From: Chara braunii
Taxonomy: Eukaryota; Streptophyta; Charophyceae; Charales; Characeae
Reading direction: 5' to 3'
DNA length: 23,448 nt
Assembly: GCA_003427395.1 (NCBI GenBank)
Contig: BFEA01000097.1
Location: forward strand, 1,815,696 to 1,839,143
Every line of letters begins with the position of its first letter. Within the stretch, counting starts at the first letter, position 1. A program made the position numbers and the translations under genes. Of the stretch, positions 8,331 to 18,204 are shown piece by piece. Below the pieces are notes generated by a model that worked only from the letters and a program-made list of their open reading frames with translations, ran no database searches and was not told where the DNA came from.

Positions 8331-8815
8331 GACACGTTAACAGGAGGTGGCCTCGACAGGGGAGTAAAACGAGAGAGGAAGACACAAAGGGAGTAAGAGA
8401 CGGGGAGAACGAGGGAAACTTGAAGGGTAGGGAGGGCAAGATACAATAGGTTGACGACATGGTTAAAGGAGGGGAGTCAGATTGTGTAAGGGAGGAGGGT
8501 GACACATAGCATGGAAAGGGCGAAAAGTGATGGATAGCAGCACCAAGGAAGGGAAGAGAGAACAAGTTGACACAAGAATCAGCGACAAGCGTGAGGAGCA
8601 GAACGGGAGGACATAGGTCTTTCGTCGCATCTCATTCCCCCCCATCGCCGCATCCCATTGCCCCTCCACTATACCCTGCCCCCCCTGGCTCGGTAAACCC
8701 CCATTGGCCATCTGCGCAAAAAAGAGAAATAATAAAAAAGATAAACCATACAGATTAAAATTCTAAAGTGGGGATGGGAAAAAAAAGAAAAGTAAAAACA
8801 TTCACATGTGTAAGG
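8331..8815. other. Unassigned purine-rich sequence
   Basis: The plus strand is A/G-rich up to about 8600, then C-rich at about 8635-8710 (CCCCCCATCGCCGCATCCC). No gene is recognised. It may be part of a LINE A 5' untranslated region, which is inference from position only. Confidence 0.35.
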
Positions 8816-8990
8816 GGAGAAGAAAAACAAAAACAGCTACTGAGCAACTAAAGAAGGAAAGCAGGTTCTCATCAACATAACAATCACACGAGTAAGAGAA
8901 GGAAAAAACACGGCTTCCGAGTAACTAAGGAAGGAAAACAGTTTTTTTTTTTTTTTTTTTTTTTTTTTTCCAGCAATTGCACGAGCAAGC
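8816..8990 (+). repeat. Duplicated block split by a T28 tract
   Basis: Unit 1 (about 8816-8894) and unit 2 (from about 8895) share GAGAAG, an A-rich stretch, GAG.AACTAA.GAAGGAAA.CAG and later CA.T.CACGAG.AAG. In unit 2 a run of 28 T (8942-8969) lies between the two shared blocks. Confidence 0.55.
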
Positions 8991-9256
8991 GGAGATCAGG
9001 AAACTCGCGGAAGCAAAAAGGGAATCTCTACACGGTAAGGGAGAGGTCAAGAGCGTGACATCACAGGGAGCAGTGATCAGACATGGCCAGACTCTCAAAC
9101 AACCAGAAGAGTCATAAAAGGGCAGAATCAATGCTCCTCTTTAGAGGTGCCATGAGACAGGCAGCCCTGAAGCTGCTGGCCACTCCCCCCGTGAAGCATC
9201 GCTCTAGTAAGGAGTCGCGGCTGGGAAAGTAGGGAGCCAGCGGGGAGAATGTAACA

Positions 9257-10960
9257 ATGTCTACCATTGGGAGGGAAGACTTCCCCCCAATACAGATAGA
9301 AAAAGATAAAGAGAGCAGGGGTAAGGCATAAGAGGGACATTCAGATGGGAACACGAGGCAGGTGTGTCGGGCGGAAGGGGAAGGCATCCAAGAGGGGCAC
9401 TTGGACGATCCCTCAACTTCAAGAGGATCGGGGTCGCAAACCTCATGGGCATCAAAACTGAAAGGGCCCTATCAAGGCAAGACCTTGCAAGTTCAAAGGA
9501 AGGACCCCCAGGCCAACACCCTCTCCCTCCCGCTTTCCAACCTCTCCACTGCACGGGCGTTTTTCCTTTCTCAGTTCCTGACGCCCTCGGAACAGAGAGT
9601 AGTGGAGAGTGGCGGTAAGAAGATGCAAATAAAATCCTACCCCTTGCAAAAGATGCCAGTGAGAGACACCATATACCAGAAGCACGCTAACAATTGGGTC
9701 TTCCACGATGATGTCGCCTACACATCCACTAACGACAAAATCAAATGGATAGGTAAGCGACTTGCATCCATGAAAGGTTGTCCAGAGGCGGCGGAAGATG
9801 ACTTTTTGATTCAGTCGGTCTTATCCGCTGTCTTCACAATCCTGTGCCTCCATGAAATAGACAAACAAACCATTGACAGTTGAAGGAAGCTTGGGTGTGA
9901 TAAATCAGAGGTCCGTATCTACCCCTGGACCCCCCAGAAGCAAGGTCCGAAAGAGAGACGAACCCAAATGATGGAGGCGCACTATTGGGTAGAATTTAGA
10001 CACATCCCCATAGAGATCCAGACAACATTCATCCACGATATCGGAGAGCAATTCAACATTGTGGATTTCGTCGATCCCCTGTTGTCCTATGCAGCCAGAA
10101 GAGACGACTACTTGATGTTGGCTCTTGACTTCCCTCCATCTCAACCGTTCACAATAGATGACATTATCTTTATAGGGTGGGGGGTAAGGAGTACAGAATA
10201 CATACAACCCACAAGCACAGACTTTGGTGCTTTCGCTGCAAGGTGTACAAACATCTGTGTTCAAACATGGACCGCCCCAACAACCAGGGCAAACAAAACA
10301 GAGTCACAGGCCGGCTCCTACGCGATCCATTCCGAGGTAATCTGTGGAGGACGGTGGACCCGGGACATGAAGGTTGGGTTTGTGAGGAAAGTAAAGGAAA
10401 GGAAGGCAAACCAAGGGGGTGGAAATGGGAGAAGGTCGGGGAGCCAAAACTGGGCAACCAAGCCCCCGGATACATGGACACCGCCAGAAGTGGACGGGTC
10501 CAAAACCGGCCAACAGACAGATGCAAGGCAAAAAGAGCAACACCAGCAGCCCCAACAGCAACAACAATGCCAACCACGTTGGGTAGAGCATGTAGGTGCA
10601 GCGCAATAGGGCTTGAAACCGCAGCAGCCGCAACACCAACAGCGCCAACTCAGTCTAGGCAGGAGGGATCACATAGAGACAGAACAACAGGGGCTCCAAT
10701 TGCACCTACAAGGAGCAGCCACAAGGAAAGTAAACGGAACGACGAGCAGGCAGGCGCAAATCCACCAAGAATGGAGAGCCAAAACTACCCAGGAGCTGCA
10801 GATCCGTACGGACCCCCCCCCCCCTCCCCGACCCATCACCGCATAATTACTTGCAGGAAGTTGGAAGGAGGCGAACAAAAAAAGAGGTGGAAGGAGGGAG
10901 AGAGGAAGAGAGAATACAGGCTGAAAGGGGGGAGAAGGGGGACAAAGGAAAGGGGCTTCT
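9257..10960 (+). pseudogene. LINE A ORF1 region: gag-like RNA-binding protein
   Basis: LINE ORF1 proteins bind the element RNA and act as nucleic-acid chaperones. I start at ATG 9257 (context AACAATGTC), the first ATG of the frame that then runs through the whole element. The stretch about 9911-10140 (VRIYPWTP, then YWVEFRHIPIE, and DYLMLALDFPP) resembles the DUF4283 family found in plant LINE ORF1 proteins. About 10204-10240, in the neighbouring frame, reads WCFRCKVYKHLC, a damaged CCHC zinc knuckle. Downstream the sequence is Gln/Pro-rich and basic. Stops interrupt the frame at 9329 (TAA), 9881 (TGA), 10607 (TAG), 10844 (TAA) and 10922 (TGA). A G6 run near 10175-10184 and a C12 run at 10813-10824 are likely slip sites. 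The DUF4283 assignment is by pattern, not by alignment. Confidence 0.65.
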
Positions 10961-12283
10961 AAGTGTAGCACTCGACAACGAGAACCAACAACAAGCACCC
11001 CGCAACGAAACAAATCAACTACCTCAGAATCTTCTCAGATGGGGGGGTGGGAGAGGAGACCGGTTGGGGTGAGCGGGGGACTGGTCCCGACCCCTTCAGG
11101 GACGCTTTTGGCCCGGCCACCATGGATGTCGAGCCAACCCCCCCTCCTTCCATGCCCCCCACCCGACATAATAATGGAGAAAGTGCAGGAGTCCGCCGCC
11201 AAGGAAGCCCAACATGAGCAAATCCCATTAGAGCAGAAGTTGATTCAATTGGCGGACTGACTCCTCATCAGCCTAAAAGACAGATACGGTCCGACAACGA
11301 ACGAGTTCTGGGATGCCATGTACCTGAACATTTTTCCCATTTTAGACGGCAGTCCCAACCTCAAGAGGGCGATGACGGAAGGCCTCCCCCCGGGGTTGTC
11401 ATGGCCTGAGGTTGGTTCCCGTGTGCTGCACACCGTGGCGGATTTGCTGCCACCCCCGCCTCTGACCAAAGACACGAGTGAGATGACAAGGAACCAAGGG
11501 GAGAATGAGAAGAACGATAGCCAACTAAAACAGGCCGTTGGCTGACAACAAGGGGAAGATATCCAAGGGCCTATAGGCACAAGTACCAACGATATTAAGG
11601 AACATAACAATCAACAAATATCAAGGAAAACCCCGACCAAGATTCCTGCGCCCGAAACAGGCCCATTGCGGGAGAACGAGCCAGCAAAGAGGAGTCGTCC
11701 GAGACAATGGTTAGAGCAGGGAGGGGGGATAGGGAAAATGAACGCAACAGGTGTTCCTCTTATCCTGGTAAGGAAGATGAAAGACCAATGGGAGGTGGGC
11801 CTCTGTCCATCGAAAAAGGGGACACAGGGAGGTGGAACACTGAAAGGGTGGTCGTCCTTCCAAGATTATGACACTTTGGAAGAGCAGGTGTTCCAATTGG
11901 ACCTTGACTGATTCGTGGAGTCACAGTACGAGTCTGGGGCAGAGGCAAAGTGAGTGGCAAGAGAAGGATCAACACATTTCGCCTGGTTCGGCGAGCGCAA
12001 GGACGCCGGCCTGATCTGGCTCTCCCACAAGGAGCTCTTGGAAGTACACCATACAAGAGTTAGGGCCAGCACCTGTTGGAGTGCCCCGGAGGTGGTCCAC
12101 TGCTTATGCTTACTCCTTAGGCACAACACCTTACAGGACCCCTCTACCCTCGACAAGGCAAATTGGGAGAAATTGACTAGTCATGAATAGATCCGAGGGG
12201 AGAGGGCAAGATCAGCGGATACGGGACTGGCAATCAACCCAAGGGAAGGACGAGCTGCAAGTCCTCTACGGAAAGATAAGACC
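10961..12283 (+). pseudogene. LINE A middle region between ORF1 and endonuclease, function unknown
   Basis: The same reading frame continues with no shift, broken only by TGA at 11258, 11543, 11909 and 11951 and TAG at 12188 and 12284. Translated segments such as LISLKDRYGPTTNEFWDAMY (about 11264-11323) and THFAWFGERKDAGLIWLSHK (about 11972-12031) look like genuine folded protein rather than noise, but I recognise no domain. It may be the ORF1 C-terminus, an N-terminal extension of ORF2, or both. No ORF1 terminator or ORF2 start is obvious, which raises the possibility of a single-ORF element. Confidence 0.5.
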
Positions 12284-12301
12284 TAGATCAGAGCGACTCG
12301 T

Positions 12302-13891
12302 GTGGCAGATTTGGACTTGTGCTCTCTTAACATGAACGGGTTGGGTTCGGCAAACCCCCAAAAACGTAAGGCAATAATAGAACAAATAAGGGGGTTGGGG
12401 GGGAGACACTGGCTTGACCTCATCTGCATTCAAGAAACCCACCTCACGAATTCCCCGGAACACGTTAGAGCCCACAACCTAACATGGCCTTACCAAAAAA
12501 TTGTGGTTCATGCCCCGAAGCCGGGGTCGGCAGGGATGGCGATTTGGATCCCTCCCGACTCTCGAGTGGACGTCATTTATTCCGCAGTAGATGCGAGACA
12601 AGGCAGATGGGCAGTTGTTCTCCTCATGCTGGAAGTAGACGTGGTTTGTGTGGCCAGCATCTACGGCCCAAATGAAGTAGAGCAACGCAAAATCTTCTTT
12701 GAACACATACGGTCTCAGTTGCCACAAGGCATACCGACAATCGTTGCAGAAGATTTCAATGTGGCTCCGGATCGCAGTCTGGACAGGTGGAGGGTCCCCT
12801 CCTCATATCTGACCTATATAGAGGAAGATGAAGGAATCATTCGCAAACTCTGCGAAGAAGAACATCTTTATGATTCCTTCAGGCGGCTACACCCACGAAG
12901 GAGAATATTCACATGCATACGCAACAGCAGCACGCCAACACAGTCCAAGTCAAGAATACATATTATCCTCATGGCGGAGGACTTGGACAGGGTGCTACAG
13001 ACGGCAACCATCTTCCCTCTAAGCCCATGGGCGGGAGCGGACCACAAGATGTGTGTGGTAGTACTACTCAGATTCTGCAAGATACTAGATCAGGGCACAA
13101 ACTTTTACAAACTTAACACATCTCTCCTCAAAATGCACCATTTCTGCACATTTTTCCGTGATGTATGGGAATACTGGCGATCCACAAAGAACCAAAACGA
13201 TTCATACATTATATGGTTCAACAACGGGTTGGCCTTCATGGCCAGGAAATGCAACGAATTTTCGAAAATACGAGCCAGAGAAAAATTCTCTCAGGAAATT
13301 AGCATTCAGGAGGAAATTCGTAAACTTGAACAGGAAAGCATTACGTCGCTGCACTCTCAATCTCACACGGAATCAACGGAAATACAAAGGCTTAAAAACC
13401 AGCTCTTAGGGTTTGTCCAGCACAGATGGCATGGCTCCATCATCAGAGACAAGCTAACTCGGCACACCACAGAAGGTCAAGTGGATGCATCCTTTTTCGC
13501 ACTCACCCAAACAAGAGCCATAAAATTCACCATAGAAGAGTTATATGATCCACTTAAAACACATGAGGGCACCTCATACTCCTCGGCCCATAGCTTGAAA
13601 GTGGCAAGGGACTTCTACAAAGAGCTCTTCTCTTCAACTTTTGCCGGAGATTCAGAGTCAATCAGATAGCACAATATTCAGGACTTCCTAACATCCCTCT
13701 CCCAAAAAATTTCGGATGAACAACGGGAGTCCCTGGAAAAACCACTACGGAAAGAAAAAATTTGGAACGCCTTCCTGCAGATGGATGAAGACAAAACCCC
13801 AGGTGTGGATGGGCTCCCTGAAGAATTCTGGGAGGAAATGAGGTTCCCCATGTCGGAGGAATTGATGAAATTTTACGGGCAAAAAAGGGGA
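12302..13891 (+). pseudogene. LINE A ORF2, N-terminal part: AP-type endonuclease and start of reverse transcriptase
   Basis: The endonuclease nicks target DNA to prime reverse transcription. Counting from the codon at 12302, motifs are SLNMNG (residues 8-13), QETH (44-47, metal-binding Glu), YGPN (121-124), AEDFN (149-153, usually GDFN), SRIH (217-220, usually SRID) and ADH (246-248, usually SDH). The Asp-to-His change in SRID alters a strongly conserved position, so activity is unlikely. A Gln/Glu-rich linker follows, then KTPGVDGLPEEFW, the RT N-terminal segment. The frame is open for 455 codons to a TAG at 13667, then continues open to about 13891. Near 13881 roughly 60 bases present in LINE B (about 15048-15112) are missing, which shifts the frame. 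The codon at 12302 is GTG and is not a proposed start. Confidence 0.85.
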
Positions 13892-14039
13892 TAAAATGAA
13901 CATAAATAACTATCATATGATCACCCTCCTCACGGTGGTGTACAAGTTGTTGTCTAAGGCAATGGCCAATAGAATGATACCGGTCCTCGAGGAGATAATC
14001 CGCCCCGCACAAACGGGGTTTATGCGTAATAGGAATATC
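13892..14039 (+). pseudogene. LINE A reverse transcriptase, fingers segment up to the insertion point
   Basis: Reads NNYHMITLLTVVYKLLSKAM and later PAQTGFMRNRN, the RT fingers region conserved in LINEs (compare NYRPITLLTVVYKLL in LINE B). Reading is cut at 14039 by LINE B inside the motif RNIQD; the rest resumes at 18198. Confidence 0.85.
14033..14039 (+). repeat. Target-site duplication, left copy
   Basis: GAATATC here and at 18198-18204 flank LINE B exactly, the second copy following its poly(A). One preceding base differs (G against A), so a longer original duplication with one change is possible. Confidence 0.8.
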
Positions 14040-14777
14040 TCATTCAATCGTACATACCCAGTCAAACGTACCTTCACTTGCTTCAGGAAAAGTATGACAG
14101 CGAAAGCATCAAGATCCCGCATAGACTTGATACTCCTCTCTGAGGAGCTTCAAGGAGCACTACAGATAGCTGAAAATTTTTCTCGTAGCGTCTATCCGGG
14201 TATTGATTACGTGATGTGTGCCATAATACTGTCCTTTTGGAAAAAGCCTGATCAAGGGAAGAGATTCTACAAATTAAACACTTCCCTACTTCACATTGAC
14301 CAATTTAAAGCATATCTACAAGATGTATGGTCCTACTGGAGAGACCAGAAGAGAGTCATAAATGATGATATATGTTGGTTCAACAACGGTATGATGTTCC
14401 TAGGTCGTAAATGCAATGAATACTCCAGAATGTTAGCAGCGCAAAGACATCTTGAAGAAATCGACTTGCAACAACAACTTCAACAACTACAACAACAAGC
14501 GGAGGAAATGGACGACCAAGATGATAATCCTCCTTCACTGTCGATTAGAGAAACAATAAATGAAATTGAAAATCAATTACTTGGGTATATGAAAAATAGA
14601 TGGCAAGGAATTAGGATCAGAGGAAAGTTGGCTAAACATAACATAGAAGGGGTCATGGATGCGAGGTTCTTTGTTAAAGCAAGAGTACGAAAAGGGAGAT
14701 CAACCATTGAAGCACTCGTGGATTTACAACAGGATCACCAGACCTTACAAACCTCACAACGGCTTGTACCTGGATAG
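14040..14777 (+). pseudogene. LINE B ORF2: endonuclease C-terminus and linker
   Basis: The frame reads RTFTC, then SRIDLIL at 14115-14135, keeping the catalytic Asp lost in LINE A. The later SDH motif reads IDY (14202-14210), so the catalytic His is lost. The following segment (FYKLNTSLL, VWSYWR, WFNNGMMFLGRKCNEYSR) aligns with LINE A residues about 270-340, and a Gln-rich coiled-coil-like run LQQQLQQLQQQAEE follows. The frame ends at TAG 14775, but a shift around 14750 allows continuation in the next frame (ARKFYKKFFSSE). Confidence 0.8.
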
Positions 14778-15700
14778 CAAGAAAATTTTATAAAAAGTTT
14801 TTTTCTTCAGAATGCAAACATCGTCCCATGCTCCAGAGAAAGAGAGAAATTCAGGATTTCCTTCTTCCAATAGACAAAGCACTCACGAATCTTCAGAAAG
14901 ATAATTTAGAAAAATCAATCACTAAAGAGGAAATATGGACGACACTGATGATGATGGAGGAAGAAAAAACACCAGGTATAGATGGACTCACCAAGGAGTT
15001 CTGGGAGGTCATGTGGATTACATCTCTCAGGATCTGATGGACTTCTATCGAGAAGTATGGCCCACAGGAAGATTGGGAGAGATAGTTGGACAGGGAGTGC
15101 TAACCCTACTGTACAAAAAAAGAGACTCAACGAATATTTGCAATTACAGACCAATTACTCTCCTAACAGTTGTATATAAGCTATTGATAAATGCCTTATC
15201 GAATAGGTTGATGAAAGTTATAGCACATATCATATACCCCACTCGGACAAGCTTTATCTCAGACAGAAATATTCAAGACAATATCATGCTAGTTAATGAA
15301 CTAATTAAGAACTCCAGACAATCCAAACAAAATGCAGCCCTCATCTTTATAGATTTTGAAAAGGCATATGACAATGTTGACTGGGTCTTCCTAGATGTGT
15401 ATGGAGAAATCTAATTTTGGGGCTTCCTTCAGAAAATAGGTACATATTCTACACTCAGAGGCAACAACGAGAGTAATGATAAATGGTAATCTGGCTCCTC
15501 CAATTTCATTGGAGAGATCAGTCAGACAAGGAGACCCGATAGCACCCTTTCTTTTCGTCATTATGCTGGAGGCCCTTGCGACTAATTTAAGACAAAACAA
15601 GGATATCAAACGAATTAGGGTTGCACCTGTCCCTGAAGAGGTCATTTCTGTTTGCTCACTGTTTGCGGATGACTTCCCACTAATGGAATAAGCCTGAGAG
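14760..15700 (+). pseudogene. LINE B ORF2: reverse transcriptase domain
   Basis: RT copies element RNA into DNA at the nicked target. Motifs are KTPGIDGLTKEFWE (about 14969), NYRPITLLTVVYKLL (about 15143), FIDFEKAYDNVDW (15346 on, motif A with the catalytic Asp), RSVRQGDPIAPFLF (15515 on, motif B) and FADD (15662-15673, motif C with the two catalytic Asp). The motifs fall in three reading frames (14828-15037, 14935-15414, 15476-15691), so at least two frameshifts separate them, and stops follow FADD at 15689 and 15695. The catalytic residues are present but the protein cannot be made intact. Confidence 0.9.
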
Positions 15701-15706
15701 GACAAT

Positions 15707-16620
15707 ATGAGGGTCATTAAAGGATTGATGGATAAGTTTTGCTCTCTCTCAGACATGAGGATCAACTGGGGTACAAAAACCGAAGGATGGTGGAGCCATC
15801 ACCAAGGGGTGAGGCTACCTGAGGAACCCAGAATTCATTGGATTCCACTTTCATCACCAATTAGGGTCCTGGGAATTACCCTATCAGCAAAAGGAAAACT
15901 GCAAACAAACAATGAGTGGATTTCGGAATTATCCCTAGCCAAGATGGAAGTATGGAAAGATAAACAGACATCACTAATAAGGAGAACGCTTGTGATAAAT
16001 AAATTAAATGTAATCTTAGCATCTCTATGGTATAAATCTGCTATCTGGCCTTTAGATAAGATGAGTCTGCAATCACTGAAAAAATTGATCACTGCATACT
16101 CATGGAGAGGGAATCATGAATGCAAAAATGTAATCAGCAGAGTTACATGGCAGACGCTAATCCAGCCCAAAGTAAAAGGAGGACTAAGTATCCTGGATCC
16201 ACATACTTGCTCTTAGACTCTATCTATTCAATGGATCAAAAGACTGTTCTTCAACCCACAAACTCCTTGGCAGGCCCTGGCATGGGAACAAATAGCGAGA
16301 TTGACACCAGAAGTACCAAATGATATTGACCCAATGATATAGTTGGAAAACAGGAGTTGGTCGATTTGAAGAGGTGTCTCGCTAGCAACAGCACATGAGA
16401 TAGAAACAGGAGGACGAGCAGCAAGGGCATATATAAAAAGGGATCCATTCTGGCCTAACCTCCTTAAAACATGGAGAAAGTTACTCTTACAAGACAAACG
16501 TCCCCCGAGAAGATGGGAGGAAGTCTGTCGACAACCACTGTTCAATAACAGATTTATCACAGATTCACATGGATGCATGTTACACTGCATGAACTCTCCT
16601 TAGCGAGGATGGGTTAAGAA
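15707..16620 (+). pseudogene. LINE B ORF2: RT thumb and connection region
   Basis: Reads NWGTKTEGWW, then NNEWISEL, SLWYKSAIWPL, TAYSWRGNHE and TWQTLIQPKVKGGLSILDP, all with counterparts in LINE A at 18689-19120. Stops at 16214 (TAG), 16340 (TAG), 16367 (TGA) and 16601 (TAG) interrupt one otherwise continuous frame; 16340 stands where LINE A has TGG (LTWLND). Confidence 0.8.
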
Positions 16621-17400
16621 TGAGATTCTCATAATAAAGGACATATGGAACAAAGAAACAAAAGATTGGTACACCTCAGCCCAGCTTCAAACCAAGCTTT
16701 GGTATTGCAGATACTCAATCGAAGCATTAAACGCTATAATTGAGTTAATTTCTTTGAATTGGGTAAAAATATTAAGAAAAGGGCCAATTGGGTAAGTTTT
16801 TTTTATGACAAGCAGTAGATAGGGAATGTGGTCATGCTGGGAGATGACTCAACGATGCTAACCTCTATATTCTTGATAGATCACCATTTTATTTTATTTT
16901 TTTCAGGACAACTCCAAGAAACTAAAGGTACCAGATGGACCAAGTTTTCAGAATCAGAGTCTTGAAGGACAAGGATCAATGGCTGGCATTTAAACCAAAT
17001 TAGTCAATAGACAATTTGGGCTTAGACCCAGTTCAATGGACCTAAACCTTAAAAGGAGGAAAACAAACCTGGACTCGTTCATTACACACTCCAACAGTTA
17101 AGTCCAGTTGTCGGATGTTGAGACCGTCTTTTAATATAAGAGATAAAGTGGAAGATCGTTGGATGAGACATGTGAATATTAGTAAAGATGCCTTGCGCTC
17201 TATCAAATGGTTTAGAACTATTAAAATCAACCGGCTAAGGTTGCTTCACTGCAATGGCAGATTAATCATCACCGTCTTTCCACAAATTATTGGATTATAG
17301 ACAAAACTACTTTTGAAAAAAGAGGTTTAGCCCTACCCTGGTGCAAGTTTGTACATCAACCTTCCCATCAAGAGCAATTCCAGAAACCATAGAACACATT
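16621..17400 (+). pseudogene. LINE B ORF2: decayed region between RT and zinc-binding segment
   Basis: Similarity to LINE A persists only in patches, such as IKDIWNKETKDWYTSAQL (about 16636) and DRWMRHVNISKDALRSIKWF (about 17157-17216). Multiple stops and shifts occur around 16795-17050. A T-rich run lies at about 16798-16804 and again near 16888-16903. Confidence 0.6.
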
Positions 17401-17873
17401 TTTCTGCAGTGTCCCAGTGCGGTATGGTTATGGAGGTGGTGGGATAGGATCTGGAGTCAACTCACATCCTCATACCCTTGACCATGGGATTGAAAAACCC
17501 TTTTATGTGAAACATGGAATCCCCCTCAGCTGGATGATTTCACTCAAAATCTCTATCAGGTTGGGAGAAGAGTCATCTTATGGGCCCTTTGGCACAGACG
17601 TTGTACGAATGAGATGGGAGTTAGGCTGGAAGGCCCAGAATTCACAGATTCAATAAACAACAGATTCAAACTTTGATATTGGCTCAATGGGATGAAGTCA
17701 AAGAAAAAATTCCACATCTTTCGATCCAATCGAAAATTGACCGTCACATTCAACAATTCAGCAGCGACTGGTTGGAGGATACCAAAGAGGGAAAGGTGAG
17801 AGTGATAAAGTGGAAGGTAGAGAAAAAAGTGAATATGAAAGGGGGACAGCCTGAATTCAGAAGAATCTATTAA
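17375..17873 (+). pseudogene. LINE B ORF2: zf-RVT zinc-binding C-terminus
   Basis: Reads ETIEHIFLQCPSAVWLWRWW (about 17382-17445), the core of the zf-RVT family seen at the C-terminus of plant LINE proteins, where Cys and His bind zinc. VILWALWHRRC follows in the same style as LINE A (KALI, stop, TLWLRRC). The upstream Cys pair is lost to frameshift. Later text, such as VKEKIPHLSIQSKIDRHIQQ, corresponds loosely to LINE A near 20640. Confidence 0.75.
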
Positions 17874-18197
17874 CTATCTTTTCATGACTTGACTACTGTG
17901 GATCCTTCGATACCCCCTAAGGCCATTATCAGACTTCCCTGACACATTCCCATTATTATCTTTGTGCTTGGTTCCTTTGAGTTGGTATGGTTTAGATTAA
18001 CTAAGTGATCTTGACCCTAGGGATAGCTTGTGGTGCTGATGTAGAAAGAAAATATTTGGCGCCCTCGGAAGGGGGGTGAAGAGGTACCAAATATTGCCTA
18101 TTTATTCTGTTAATGAGACGCTGGACCCGGTTTCCAGCAGGTGCAGCTCCCCACCAATAGAATAGAACCAATTAAAAAAAAAAAAAAAAAAAAAAAG
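17874..18197 (+). other. LINE B 3' untranslated region and family tail
   Basis: Non-coding sequence of about 240 bases leads to the tail module at 18117-18158, a short AATAGAATAGAACCAATT and A24. AATAGA resembles a plant poly(A) signal but nothing shows its use. Confidence 0.75.
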
Positions 18198-18204
18198 AAT
18201 ATCC
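18198..18204 (+). repeat. Target-site duplication, right copy
   Basis: GAATATC directly after the LINE B poly(A), matching 14033-14039; it is followed by CAAGACATC, the rest of the LINE A RT motif RNIQDI. Confidence 0.8.

Larger units (their letters stand above)
14040..18197 (+). mobile_element. LINE B: 5'-truncated L1-type LINE nested in LINE A
   Basis: The element is about 4.16 kb. It starts inside the endonuclease, aligning with LINE A from the SF.R motif before RTFTC, and continues through RT and zinc-binding regions to a 3' tail with GGACCCGGTTTCCAGCAGG (18122-18140) and A24 (18174-18197). Seven-base duplications flank it. A truncated 5' end, 3' poly(A) and short duplication are the hallmarks of target-primed reverse transcription. 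Its coding capacity is broken in many places. It is lower in GC than LINE A and clearly a different subfamily. Confidence 0.9.
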
